A stretch of 55,408 nt of DNA, taken from contig CALWCO010000007.1 in NCBI GenBank assembly GCA_944376455.1, positions 1 through 55,408 of the forward strand. The letters run 5' to 3'. The notes beneath the pieces were generated by a model. That model searched no databases. It saw nothing but the letters and a program-made list of their open reading frames with translations, and was not told the origin of the DNA. The DNA comes from an uncultured Clostridia bacterium (GTDB lineage: Bacteria; Bacillota; Clostridia; Christensenellales; Borkfalkiaceae). Both the position numbers and the translations under genes were made by a program. This document shows, in pieces, positions 42,860-51,060 of the stretch (its first letter is position 1; each line of letters begins with the position of its first letter).

Positions 42860-44394
42860 CACTCGATGGTGGCGGGCGGTTTGGATGTGATGTCGTATAC
42901 AATGCGGTTGGCGTGCTTGACTTCGTTGACGATGCGGTTGGAAATCTTTTCCAACACGTCATAAGGAATGCGCGCCCAATCCGCCGTCATGGCGTCCACG
43001 GACGTGATGGCGCGGATGGCGATGACGTTTTCATAGGTGCGGTGATCGCCCATGACCCCGACCGTCGGGGAATTGGTAATGACCGTGAAATATTGCCAGA
43101 TGCTCTCGTCCAGTCCCGCTTTGGCGATTTCATCGCGCAGGATGTAGTCGGAGTCGCGGAGCGTTTCGAGCTTTTCGCGCGTCACCTCGCCCATGATGCG
43201 AATGGCAAGCCCCGGACCGGGGAAAGGCTGACGCATGACCACTTTGCGGGGCAGACCGAGTTCGAACCCTACCTTGCGCACTTCGTCCTTGAAGAGGTCG
43301 CGGAGCGGCTCGATGATTTCGTCGAAATCGACGACGGAAGGAAGCCCGCCGACGTTGTGATGGCTCTTGATGACGTCCGCCGCGCCCTTGCCGCTCTCGA
43401 TGACGTCGGGATAGATGGTGCCCTGCACCAGAAAGTCCACTTTACCGATCTTTTTCGCAATGCGTTCGAACGCGCGGATGAATTCTTCACCGATGATCTT
43501 GCGTTTCTTCTCGGGATCGGATACCCCTTCCAGCTTCGTGAGGAAATTTTCCCCTTCATCCGCCTTGATGAGGTTCATGCCGAGTTCGCCCTTGAATACG
43601 GACATGACCTCCTCGGCCTCGTACTTGCGCAACAAGCCGTGATCGACGAATACGCAGATGAGCTGATCGCCGACGGCTTTATGTAAGAGGGTCGCCGCCA
43701 CGGAGGAGTCTACCCCGCCGCTCATGGCACAAAGGACCTTTTTCTTGCCGATCTTTTCGCGCAGTTTTCCGATCTGCTCCTCCACAAAGCCGCTCATCGT
43801 CCAGTCGCCCGACGCGTTGCAGACGTTATAGAGGAAGTTTTTCAGTATTTCGTTGCCGTATTCGGAATGCACCACTTCGGGGTGGAACTGCACGCCGTAA
43901 ATCTTGCGCTCTTCGCTTTCGAACGCCGCCACGGGACAGGTGCCCGCCGCGGTATCCGCGACGACGGAAAAGCCCGCGGGGACTTCGGAGACGTAATCGG
44001 TGTGGCTCATCCAGCTGATGCTCTTTTCGGGAATCCCCGCAAAGAGTTTGCTCTCGCCGCGGCGCACGATCTCGCGCTTGCCGTATTCGCTGGTATCGGC
44101 ATGGGACACCTTGCCGCCGAGCGTATAGGCGATGAGCTGACAGCCGTAACAAATGCCGAGAACGGGAATCCCGAGATCGAATATTTCTTTCTCCACGCGG
44201 GGAGAACCCGCTTCGTATACGCTGTTGGGCCCGCCCGTAAAAATAATGCCGATGGGCGCATATTCTTTGATCTCTTCAATGCTCATCGTGCAGGGTTTGA
44301 GGTCGCAATACACTTTCAGATCGCGCACGCGGCGCGCAATGAGCTGATTGTACTGCCCGCCGAAATCCAGAACCAATACTCTCTCGTGATCCAT
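42853..44394 (-). CDS. guaA: GMP synthase (glutamine-hydrolysing)
   Basis: Converts XMP to GMP with Gln and ATP. The 513-aa protein has an N-terminal class I glutamine amidotransferase domain with nucleophile Cys82 in GICYGCQ and the His-Glu pair in [12 protein letters not shown]. It also has the ATP pyrophosphatase P-loop [13 protein letters not shown] (about 223-235) and the C-terminal dimerisation domain ending KPPATIEWE, the family signature. The ribosome site is weak (AAAAGGAT immediately before ATG, or GGAG 14 bases upstream). No purine riboswitch was recognised upstream. It follows the 209-aa membrane protein gene by 46 bases. Confidence 0.97.
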   Translation of the reverse strand: MDHERVLVLDFGGQYNQLIARRVRDLKVYCDLKPCTMSIEEIKEYAPIGIIFTGGPNSVYEAGSPRVEKEIFDLGIPVLGICYGCQLIAYTLGGKVSHADTSEYGKREIVRRGESKLFAGIPEKSISWMSHTDYVSEVPAGFSVVADTAAGTCPVAAFESEERKIYGVQFHPEVVHSEYGNEILKNFLYNVCNASGDWTMSGFVEEQIGKLREKIGKKKVLCAMSGGVDSSVAATLLHKAVGDQLICVFVDHGLLRKYEAEEVMSVFKGELGMNLIKADEGENFLTKLEGVSDPEKKRKIIGEEFIRAFERIAKKIGKVDFLVQGTIYPDVIESGKGAADVIKSHHNVGGLPSVVDFDEIIEPLRDLFKDEVRKVGFELGLPRKVVMRQPFPGPGLAIRIMGEVTREKLETLRDSDYILRDEIAKAGLDESIWQYFTVITNSPTVGVMGDHRTYENVIAIRAITSVDAMTADWARIPYDVLEKISNRIVNEVKHANRIVYDITSKPPATIEWE

Positions 44395-44440
44395 ATCCTT
44401 TTATTTTTCTCCTATGCGTCAAAATTTTCAGCTTTGATTG

Positions 44441-45070
44441 TTATGCCATAAAACGGGTAAGGTTGTCGATGACGGACTGCAAATGCGGCACATCCTCCGT
44501 CGCAACGGAATCGGCCGCGCCGAGTTCGGTCAAAGAAACAAGGATCTCTTCGCCGAACGGCTTGTCCCCCTTGACGATGACTTCGTTGACAAGATCGGTC
44601 ACGGCGTTATACTCGTCAAAGCTCGTCCGATTGACGGAGAGCGCGAGTTCCAACCCGTCCTCTTTTTCGCCGATGCGGTAATAAGCGATGCTGACGCGCC
44701 CATAGACAAACTGCGTATACGACTCCCTGTATTTTCCTGCTTCCTCTTCTTCGCGGGCGGTGCAATATTCCGCAAAACGGCTGTCGGCGATGAATGCCGC
44801 GCCGTACTCCGCCACGCCCGCCTCGTCTCCTGCAAGGGAAGAACAGGTCATGGCCAGTTCGATGTTCTCGATGTCGCCCCGTCCGTCGGCATATTGGAGG
44901 GAAGAAAACCAGGCGCTCTGGGAATACATGCCCAAATCGCGCGTGAGCCGCGCCATCGCCGCGGGGGCCGTGAAAGAGATGATGAGAAAAAAGACGACCG
45001 CCACTCCCACAATGGAGAGCAACGTCACAAGCATCGTCTTGAATACAAGTTTTGTGATCTCTCTTGCCAT
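44441..45070 (-). CDS. Membrane-anchored protein with helical repeats, 209 aa
   Basis: No family recognised. ATG at 45070 is chosen for GGAGGAAGG before it. One membrane segment near residues 11-33 (TMLVTLLSIVGVAVVFFLII) puts the rest outside the cell. The outer part (about 45-209) is mostly helical with a repeated Ala/Gly/Tyr/Leu pattern suggestive of TPR-like repeats (LAMTCSSLAGDEAGVAEYGA; GRVSIAYYRIGEKEDGLELA). It ends LQSVIDNLTRFMA. It has a promoter and is followed closely by guaA on the same strand, so it could lead the guaA operon, but a link in function is unclear. Confidence 0.75.
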   Translation of the reverse strand: MAREITKLVFKTMLVTLLSIVGVAVVFFLIISFTAPAAMARLTRDLGMYSQSAWFSSLQYADGRGDIENIELAMTCSSLAGDEAGVAEYGAAFIADSRFAEYCTAREEEEAGKYRESYTQFVYGRVSIAYYRIGEKEDGLELALSVNRTSFDEYNAVTDLVNEVIVKGDKPFGEEILVSLTELGAADSVATEDVPHLQSVIDNLTRFMA

Positions 45071-45112
45071 AAAGCCTTCCTCCCGATTTTCCGCGAGCCC
45101 CGATGATGTTTC

Positions 45113-45141
45113 ATTGTACCATATCCCGCGAAAAAAAGCAA
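45113..45141 (-). promoter_or_regulatory. Promoter of the 209-aa gene and probably guaA
   Basis: Minus strand TTGCTT, 17 bases, TGG then TACAAT. Confidence 0.72.
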
Positions 45142-45182
45142 GCGTATGAAAATGTATTTTCCATAGGAAAAAATAAGAATCC

Positions 45183-45215
45183 GCCGCGGCGGAGGGCGTT
45201 TCCCTCCGCCGCGGC
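45183..45215. other. Perfect 14-base GC hairpin between divergent genes
   Basis: GCCGCGGCGGAGGG, five bases, CCCTCCGCCGCGGC. There is no T run on the plus side. On the minus side it is followed by GGATTCTTATTTTTTCC. It lies upstream of both genes, where a terminator is not expected. Confidence 0.7.
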
Positions 45216-45261
45216 ACGCGCATGGCATATTTACTTCAAAACAAGCATAGACATAGATACC

Positions 45262-45930
45262 ATGAAACGCTTCTTTCTTTCCGCTTGCGCCGTCGGCGCA
45301 ACGATTGCACTTTCCCTGTCTCTCGGCGGCTGTTCGTCAACGCCCGATTACACCGCTTATGTCTCGGAATACCGCGCCGAAATTTACCACGCCGAAACCG
45401 AGGATTTTTCCCTCGTCGCCTTTTTCGGCGAACGGGAATACCCCTACGCCGCCGACGGCGTATGCGCGGCCAAGAGCCCGCTCATGGAAGTTTATCTGAC
45501 CGCCCCCGACAACACCGCCGACTATACGCTCTCTTTCACGATCGGCAACGCGACATACGGGGGAGATATGTCCTATGACAGCGTCCATGCCCGCTTTTCC
45601 TATTCCGAATCGGTGCCCGCCGTCACCGCGGACGGCCTGACCTTCACGGTCGTTTGCGAAGGCGAGGAAACGGTGTTGCAGGCGGCAACGGTCAAAACGG
45701 GAAAAGAGCTGACCATGCCCGAGATCGTCGGCAAACTGATCGGACAGCGGCCCGCTCTGTTCGAGTCTCTCACAAAGGGCAACGCTTTCAATGCCGAACT
45801 GTGCGTGCGGTTGGTCTGCAATCAGAAATGTTATTATTTCGTCGGCGTTTCCGCCGCCGAAGGTTGGTCGGATTATTTTCTGCTCGACGCCGAATCGGGA
45901 CAGATCTGCGCCGAACGCACACACGAATAA
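45262..45930 (+). CDS. Lipoprotein of unknown function, 222 aa
   Basis: The signal MKRFFLSACAVGATIALSLS followed by LGGCSS gives a lipobox with Cys24. The mature part (about 25-222) is soluble, mixed alpha/beta, with Tyr and Thr pairs (DYTAYVSEYRAEIYHAETED; MEVYLTAPDNTADYTLSF) and three more Cys residues. I do not recognise the family. No ribosome site is visible before ATG 45262; a possible -10-like AT stretch is only a few bases upstream, and a very stable hairpin lies at 45183-45215. The longer frame from 45103 is rejected because it would run through that hairpin and put the signal inside the protein. Confidence 0.8.
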   Translation: MKRFFLSACAVGATIALSLSLGGCSSTPDYTAYVSEYRAEIYHAETEDFSLVAFFGEREYPYAADGVCAAKSPLMEVYLTAPDNTADYTLSFTIGNATYGGDMSYDSVHARFSYSESVPAVTADGLTFTVVCEGEETVLQAATVKTGKELTMPEIVGKLIGQRPALFESLTKGNAFNAELCVRLVCNQKCYYFVGVSAAEGWSDYFLLDAESGQICAERTHE

Positions 45931-46042
45931 AAAACGGCTTTCATCGCGCCCTTTCCCCGTTGTCCTCCTTTTTTACCGCATGTTTTACCGCATCGCACCG
46001 AAAAGAGCCTTTAACGCACCGACATTATAACCATATTCTTTG

Positions 46043-46083
46043 AAAAAAGGAGCCGCCGCAAAAAATGCGGCGGCTCCTTTTAT
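46043..46083. terminator. Bidirectional terminator
   Basis: AAAAGGAGCCGCCGCA and TGCGGCGGCTCCTTTT pair around a short A-rich loop; it lies between the lipoprotein gene and the convergent flavin-reductase-like gene. Confidence 0.9.
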
Positions 46084-46136
46084 TCTCTTTTTCCGCGGGG
46101 CATGCCCGCATTCAATATAAAAAACAAAAGAACTCT

Positions 46137-47060
46137 TTACCTGTCTTTTTTCTCCTTGCTGCGCTTGTCGTTGATGATCTTCATATGCTCGGCGGTGATG
46201 AGCGTCACGCCGTTCTGCCGCGCCCAATCGACGCAACCCGTCAGTACGAGTTTCAAGAATACGCGCGGCACGCGGACGAGCTGTGCGCACGCCTCCTCGG
46301 TGAATTTGATCTCACCGTCCAGACGGTTGGCGGCATAGATGACCGACTGAATGTCCGCTTCCTTCCCTGCGGGAATGGGTTCGGGCCGCGCTTTGGAAAA
46401 GCGGGTATACCAGAAATTGGTCGAATCGCGATAGCCGTAATCGACGGGCACTTTGGGAAAGTCGCGGCTCTTGACACCGTTGATGATGGCGTTATAATAT
46501 TTTTCCTTCATCAGGATCTTATCGACGTTCAAAATGAAATGACAGCCGAATTTGCTGGTGATGCCGTTGAAATCACGGTAAGGCGGTTCGACCCCCTCGA
46601 GCTGACCGATGCGGGCTCTGTCCTCGTAAGCGTTTTCCAGCCGATCGTTCCAGGTGCATTCAAAGACCTGAAAGGCGTCCGACACGACGAGCGGGCGTTC
46701 CCCTTCCGCAAGGCCCTTTTCCAGCTTCCATTTATTGTCCTTCATCTTCTCCTTCGCGCCCTCGCCCGGGAAACCGAGCCGCACGATCTCCTTGAACGTG
46801 CGGGGATCGTCCTCCAAAAAGTTCAGGGCGCACTTGCCCGTGCGCAGGATGTTTTGCGCCGTGTTGGAAGAGTTGCGGCATTCCAGAAGCATGGCATAGC
46901 GGGATTTCCCCGCTATGTAATACGGAAAGCACAGGGAATAGGACCCGATGGTCGTGCTGCCGTCCTCCGCCAGGGTGGAGACCGATACGGTCGGCATAGG
47001 GAAAAAGGCCGACGTCTGATAAAAATTGTCCACGATCCGAAGATCTTTGAATGAGCTCAT
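46137..47060 (-). CDS. Flavin-reductase-like protein with PCP_red-like C-terminus, 307 aa
   Basis: Residues about 1-210 resemble the FMN-binding split-barrel flavin reductase family: FFPMPTVSVSTLAEDGSTTI, then a strand pair and TAQNILRTGKCALNFLED, where the TxxNIxxxxxFxxN pattern is typical. The end (about 255-307: FTEEACAQLVRVPRVFLKLV then ARQNGVTLITAEHMKIIND) matches the short PCP_red motif (protochlorophyllide reductase 57-kDa-like) found at the C-terminus of several redox proteins. AAGGAGGAAATGTC precedes ATG. It is monocistronic with a promoter 33-61 bases upstream. It probably binds a flavin; substrate unknown. Confidence 0.75.
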   Translation of the reverse strand: MSSFKDLRIVDNFYQTSAFFPMPTVSVSTLAEDGSTTIGSYSLCFPYYIAGKSRYAMLLECRNSSNTAQNILRTGKCALNFLEDDPRTFKEIVRLGFPGEGAKEKMKDNKWKLEKGLAEGERPLVVSDAFQVFECTWNDRLENAYEDRARIGQLEGVEPPYRDFNGITSKFGCHFILNVDKILMKEKYYNAIINGVKSRDFPKVPVDYGYRDSTNFWYTRFSKARPEPIPAGKEADIQSVIYAANRLDGEIKFTEEACAQLVRVPRVFLKLVLTGCVDWARQNGVTLITAEHMKIINDKRSKEKKDR

Positions 47061-47092
47061 GACATTTCCTCCTTATCTTTGATGTCGTCTTC

Positions 47093-47121
47093 ATTGTACC
47101 ACTTTTTCCCCGTAAGCGCAA
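47093..47121 (-). promoter_or_regulatory. Promoter of the flavin-reductase-like gene
   Basis: Minus strand TTGCGC, 17 bases, TGG then TACAAT. Confidence 0.65.
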
Positions 47122-47227
47122 GGGGACGGAAAAAAATAAAATGAAAAAAAATCCGTCATCCGCACCATGCCCGCAAGGAAACGGTTGTTCCATGCGGTTT
47201 TGCACACGGCGAAAAATAAAACAATAA

Positions 47228-47265
47228 AGAAAAAAAGCCCCGCCGAAGCGCATGCTTCGGCGGGG
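47228..47265 (-). terminator. Terminator of the SigB-like operon
   Basis: CCCCGCCGAAGC and GCTTCGGCGGGG form a perfect 12-base stem followed by CTTTTTTTTC on the minus strand. Confidence 0.92.
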
Positions 47266-47324
47266 ATAACGACGGTACCGCCCTTTCAGGTCTTTGTTTT
47301 TCAAAGTCGTCTTGTCCCGCGCGG

Positions 47325-47735
47325 TCATTTCGTCCCGCTTGCATCGGGCGGATTTTTATCGGCACCGGTCTCCGCATAGCGGGTGCGAATAACAACGCGG
47401 ATGCCGCCTTCGGCGGTCGCCGAACAAAGTTCGCCGATCTCTTTGACGAGGTACAGTCCCCGACCGCTCTCCGCCTCGGCGGCGGGGAGACAGGGTTTCT
47501 CGGGCGGACAAAAAGCCGTTTCCGAGCAGACTTCCACCTGCACTTTCCCGTCCACGATGCCGCAACGAATGCGCGCCGTGCTTTCGGTATGGCGCAGGAC
47601 GTTGCCGGCCAGCTCGCTCAATACCAGACGGCTGTCGAAAATGCTCTCTTCACAGACGTCTTCGTCCTTAAGAAATTGACAAAAACGATCGAGTGCGGCT
47701 CGCAATGTCCGCAAATCGTTCACTTCGAATTTCAT
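47325..47735 (-). CDS. RsbW-like GHKL protein (anti-sigma factor/serine kinase candidate)
   Basis: A 136-aa GHKL-fold protein of the RsbW/SpoIIAB type. The N-box is intact: LSELAGNVLRH with Glu41, Asn45 and His49. The usual G1 box DxGxG is not seen (the region reads CSETAFCPPEKPC); the later GRGLYLVKE (91-99) is the G2-like loop. ATG 47735 follows AAGGGGAGAG; the longer frame to 47852 would overlap the sigma gene. It lies 101 bases after the sigma gene and ends the operon. It may bind the sigma factor, phosphorylate the STAS protein, or both. Confidence 0.82.
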   Translation of the reverse strand: MKFEVNDLRTLRAALDRFCQFLKDEDVCEESIFDSRLVLSELAGNVLRHTESTARIRCGIVDGKVQVEVCSETAFCPPEKPCLPAAEAESGRGLYLVKEIGELCSATAEGGIRVVIRTRYAETGADKNPPDASGTK

Positions 47736-47836
47736 ATCTCTCCCCTTCCTTCCGCCGCAATGCGATTGCGCGGAGCTTTTCCGCAAAGATACTGCACCGC
47801 CCCGTTTTGCGCCCGTTCCGCGCTCAAAAAAACGGC

Positions 47837-48568
47837 TCAGGCGTCGGTGCACAATTTTTCCCGCAGTTTCTGAATGATCTTGCGTTCCATGCGGGATACG
47901 AACATCTGTGAAACGTGCAATTTTTCCGCCGTCACGACCTGAGAAAGCCCCATGCCGTAACGCAGGCGCAAGAGCTCCTTTTCGGTATCCGAAAAGTCTC
48001 GCATCGCCGCGCGCAGAGCGTCCCGATCCTCGAAATTCTCAAAGGGATTTTCGTCGGAAGGCAGGACGTCGTAAAGAGATCTCTCATCCTCCTCGGCGTT
48101 CGCCATACTGTCCAGAGAAACTACGCCGCCCATTTCCATGGCGCGCAGGACATCCTCCTCTTCCACGCCGAGGCTCTCGGCGAGCTCTTTGGGTGTCGGA
48201 TTTTTTCCCGTCGCGCGCATCAATTCATCCTGACGCTTGCGGACGTCCGCACGCAGTTTGGAAAATTTACGCGGCAATTTCACCGCACGGGATTTATCGC
48301 GGAAATAATTCTTGATCTCGCCCGTGACGGTGGGCGTGATGAACGTCGTGAACTGCATACCCATGCCCGGGTCAAAGCGTTCCACGCCGCGCAGAAGCGC
48401 AAGGCAGGCGACCTGATAAAGATCGTCGTAATCGACCCCTCGCCCCACGAATTTTTTCGCCAGAATTTCCGCTATGTAGAGATAATTTTCGGCGATTTTG
48501 TTGCGGAGAGAAAGATCGCCTGTACGCTTATACTCCGCAAATAATTCATCGATCTGCTTCTTATCCAT
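47837..48568 (-). CDS. SigB/SigF-family RNA polymerase sigma factor
   Basis: A 243-aa group 3 sigma factor. Region 2 (about 20-90) reads ENYLYIAEILAKKFVGRGVD, YDDLYQVACLALLRGVERFD, FTTFITPTVTGEIKNYFRDK, the SigB/SigF/SigG signature. Region 3 is ATGKNPTPKELAESLGVEEE, and region 4 (about 190-240) ends with a helix-turn-helix GLSQVVTAEKLHVSQMFVSR. It lacks features that would separate SigB from SigF. Operon order (STAS, GHKL-like, sigma, RsbW-like) resembles partner-switching loci. The regulon cannot be seen in this window. Confidence 0.92.
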   Translation of the reverse strand: MDKKQIDELFAEYKRTGDLSLRNKIAENYLYIAEILAKKFVGRGVDYDDLYQVACLALLRGVERFDPGMGMQFTTFITPTVTGEIKNYFRDKSRAVKLPRKFSKLRADVRKRQDELMRATGKNPTPKELAESLGVEEEDVLRAMEMGGVVSLDSMANAEEDERSLYDVLPSDENPFENFEDRDALRAAMRDFSDTEKELLRLRYGMGLSQVVTAEKLHVSQMFVSRMERKIIQKLREKLCTDA

Positions 48569-48571
48569 GGA

Positions 48572-48952
48572 TCACACCGATTTTTTTACCAAGCGTATAA
48601 CGGAGACCGTTCCGTCTTTCTGTCTGTCAAAGAACACCTCATCCACGAGCGCGCCCAAAAGGGCATAAGATATCTCGTTTTCCAGTGCTGTTTCCTGCGA
48701 TACGGCGCCGTTTCCCGCTCCTGCACGGATTTCGCAGATCAGGCAACCGTCGGAAATTTCGCAATGCGCGGACGCAGCGGAACAACCGTTGCGTTTCAGC
48801 AGGAGCAGTCCCTCGGTCACGCATACTTTGAAATCCTCGCCCGCATCCAGATCGAGCCCGGCGGCGGACGCAAGCCCGCCCACCGTCAGCCGAAGGGTGG
48901 TCATCAGCGAACCGCTCTCCAGGGAAAGCGAAAAATCAAAAAAATTATTCAT
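48572..48952 (-). CDS. Degenerate GHKL (SpoIIAB/RsbW-like) protein, 126 aa
   Basis: It sits where spoIIAB/rsbW normally lies (between STAS and sigma), has its length, and starts MNNFFDFSLSLESGSLMTTL. The helix where the N-box belongs reads VCVTEGLLLLKRNG: the Glu47 is kept but the magnesium-binding Asn is replaced by Leu51, and no DxGxG or GxG lid follows. It ends with the family's last strands (DGTVSVIRLVKK). I infer a GHKL-fold protein unable to bind ATP normally. The ATG overlaps the STAS stop (ATGA), so the two are translated together. It could be an adaptor or a remnant. Confidence 0.7.
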   Translation of the reverse strand: MNNFFDFSLSLESGSLMTTLRLTVGGLASAAGLDLDAGEDFKVCVTEGLLLLKRNGCSAASAHCEISDGCLICEIRAGAGNGAVSQETALENEISYALLGALVDEVFFDRQKDGTVSVIRLVKKSV

Positions 48953-49257
48953 TGTTCTATCCTCATGATCTTATCGAGCGCGCAGATGGAAAAAAGTTTG
49001 CCGATTTTGGGTTGCAGGCCGCTGATGCGCATATCTTTTCCCGCCTGACGGATATGTTTGAAGAGTTTGACAAACACGCCCAGCGTGGTACTGTCGATGA
49101 AATTCAGCTCATCGCAAACGAAATGCACGTTCCGCGGCGAAAATTCAAAAGCGGCGTTGACGGTCATGAAAAATTCGTCTGCGTTCGACGAATCGATTTC
49201 CCCGCGCAAAGCGACCGCAAGCTCTTCCCCCTCTGTCGATATACTGACTTCTTTCAC
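48949..49257 (-). CDS. STAS-domain anti-sigma factor antagonist
   Basis: A 102-aa SpoIIAA/RsbV-type protein. It starts GTG at 49257 with AGGAGG seven bases upstream (VKEVSISTEGEELAVALRGE), and the phosphoacceptor site is seen as FIDSTTLGVF, where Ser56 is the serine that RsbW-type kinases phosphorylate. The normal two-residue pattern is D-S-[ST]. It binds the anti-sigma factor when dephosphorylated and frees the sigma. First gene of the operon; downstream overlap with the GHKL-like gene. Confidence 0.92.
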   Translation of the reverse strand: MKEVSISTEGEELAVALRGEIDSSNADEFFMTVNAAFEFSPRNVHFVCDELNFIDSTTLGVFVKLFKHIRQAGKDMRISGLQPKIGKLFSICALDKIMRIEQ

Positions 49258-49292
49258 GGAATATCCTCCTCGAAATGGTTTTATATATTTAT

Positions 49293-49320
49293 ATAATAAC
49301 ACAACTCCTGCCTTTTTCAA
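49293..49320 (-). promoter_or_regulatory. Promoter of the SigB-like operon
   Basis: Minus strand TTGAAA, 16 bases, TATTAT. A sigma-A-like promoter; no SigB-type GTTTAA-N14-GGGTAT was found, so self-activation is not evident. Confidence 0.6.
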
Positions 49321-49414
49321 ACCGATTTGGGGAAATTTTTTCCCGAAAGGCTTTCTTTTATTCTTGTTCCGAAAGAATATCTGTTAGAAATTGACCGCAA
49401 GGACAATCAATGGT

Positions 49415-49443
49415 TTGACACAGGAAAAAAAAACTGATATAAT
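49415..49443 (+). promoter_or_regulatory. Consensus promoter of citrate synthase
   Basis: Plus strand TTGACA, 17 bases, TGA then TATAAT. Confidence 0.9.
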
Positions 49444-49487
49444 CACAAAGTGAAAAAATCAAACGAAAGAGGAAGGAGTACAATACG

Positions 49488-50837
49488 ATGGAATCCACAA
49501 ACACCTCTCTGATCCGGGATCTTTCCCGCTTCGCTCAAAAAAATATCATCGATACGGGACTGTATGACGTGTACGACGTCAAACGCGGCCTGCGCGACCG
49601 TAAGGGCGCGGGCGTTCTGTGCGGGTTGACAGAAGTGTCCGAAGTCAACGGATCCAGAGTCATTGACGGCGTAAAAACGGAAATCGACGGGGAACTTTTC
49701 TACCGCGGCGTCAACGTGCGCGACATCGTCGCCGACTGCGTCAAGGAAAACCGTTTCGGTTTTGAAGAAACCGTATACCTTCTCCTCTTCGGCGTTCTCC
49801 CCTCCGAAAAACAGCTTGCCGATTTTTCCGCCCTGCTTGCCGATCTGCGCGAACTGCCGCAAACCTTTGTGCGCGACATCATCATGAAAGCGCCCTCGTC
49901 CGACGTCATGAATATGCTCGCGCGCTGCGTGCTCAATCTCTATTCGTTCGACGATACCCCCGACTCGCTCGACATCGAAAACGTCCTGCGCCAGTCCCTC
50001 CAACTCATCGCACAGTTCCCCTTGCTTGCCGTCTACAGCCATCGCGCACGCCGCTATTATGAGGGTTCTTCGCTCATTATTCACAGACCCGTCAAAGAAT
50101 ATTCCTGCGCGCAAAATATCCTGCACATCCTGCGGCGGAACAATAAATTCACCGACCTGGAAGCCAAGACGCTGGACATCTGCCTGATCATCCACGCCGA
50201 ACACGGCGGCGGCAACAACTCCTCCTTCACGACGCACGTCGTCACGTCCTCCGGAACGGATACCTATTCCTCCGTCGCCGCCTCCCTCGGTTCGCTGAAG
50301 GGGCCCAAACACGGCGGCGCCAACCTGAAGGTGACGCTGATGTTCGAGGACATCCAGGCACACGTCGGCAAGAACTGGACGCGCGATTCGGTGCAGGATT
50401 ATCTCTATAAGATCCTGCGCAAAGAAGTTTTCGATCAAAGCGGCCTGATTTACGGCATGGGACACGCCGTTTACACAAAATCCGACCCCCGCTGCGAGAT
50501 TCTCAAAGAATTTGCGGGAAAACTGTCCGTGGAAAAGGGCAAAGAACGGGAATTCGAGCTGTATAACTGCGTCGCTTCCCTGGCCTCGCAGATGGTGCCC
50601 GAACTGCACAACAATCCCCGCTCGGTCAGCCCCAACGTCGATTTTTATTCGGGATTCGTCTACACCATGCTCGATTTGCCCAAGCCGCTCTATACGCCCA
50701 TGTTCGCCGTATCCCGCATCGCGGGCTGGTCGGCGCATCGGCTTGAAGAGCTTGCCAACGGCAACAAGATCATCCGTCCCGCTTATTACTGCGTCAAACC
50801 CAGACAGACGTTCGTGCCCCTGCACGAAAGAAAGTAA
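49488..50837 (+). CDS. Citrate synthase
   Basis: Joins acetyl-CoA to oxaloacetate. The 449-aa protein shows the catalytic His in LIIHAEHGGGNNSSF, the second His in LKGPKHGGANLKV and GMGHAVYTKSDPR, and the catalytic Asp in SPNVDFYSGFVY, followed by SRIAGWSAHRLEE, all standard. It is longer than typical Bacillus CitZ, with an N-terminal extension (about 1-70) of a kind common in Clostridia. It may also act on propionyl-CoA (2-methylcitrate synthase); sequence cannot exclude this. AAGGAG lies before ATG. A strong promoter and terminator bracket it, so it is monocistronic. Confidence 0.95.
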   Translation: MESTNTSLIRDLSRFAQKNIIDTGLYDVYDVKRGLRDRKGAGVLCGLTEVSEVNGSRVIDGVKTEIDGELFYRGVNVRDIVADCVKENRFGFEETVYLLLFGVLPSEKQLADFSALLADLRELPQTFVRDIIMKAPSSDVMNMLARCVLNLYSFDDTPDSLDIENVLRQSLQLIAQFPLLAVYSHRARRYYEGSSLIIHRPVKEYSCAQNILHILRRNNKFTDLEAKTLDICLIIHAEHGGGNNSSFTTHVVTSSGTDTYSSVAASLGSLKGPKHGGANLKVTLMFEDIQAHVGKNWTRDSVQDYLYKILRKEVFDQSGLIYGMGHAVYTKSDPRCEILKEFAGKLSVEKGKEREFELYNCVASLASQMVPELHNNPRSVSPNVDFYSGFVYTMLDLPKPLYTPMFAVSRIAGWSAHRLEELANGNKIIRPAYYCVKPRQTFVPLHERK

Positions 50838-50909
50838 AACCGTTGCAGGAAAACGTTTCTTTCTTTGGAAAAATCTTATAAAAAATGAATTTTTGAAAAA
50901 ATATTTTTC

Positions 50910-50934
50910 GTCCTCCGTTCGGAGGACTTTTTTT
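50910..50934 (+). terminator. Terminator of citrate synthase
   Basis: GTCCTCCG-TT-CGGAGGAC then TTTTTTT. Confidence 0.92.
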
Positions 50935-50937
50935 GCG

Positions 50938-50975
50938 TAAAAAAAGAACGGAACGACCGCCGCCGTTCCGTTCTT
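50938..50975 (-). terminator. Terminator of the two-component operon
   Basis: AAGAACGGAACG and CGTTCCGTTCTT pair, then a T run on the minus strand. It sits back-to-back with the citrate synthase terminator. Confidence 0.85.
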
Positions 50976-51060
50976 CCGCGAAATATCCCTGATCTTTTTT
51001 ACTGTTTGCAATTAAAAAACAAAAAATTAACCTACACCATGCCCGAAACAAAAAGAAAAA

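Noticed and set aside
44395..44440. Purine riboswitch before guaA
   Set aside because: The gap is only 46 bases and lacks the needed stems.
49443..51011. 522-codon minus-strand frame
   Set aside because: Antisense to citrate synthase.
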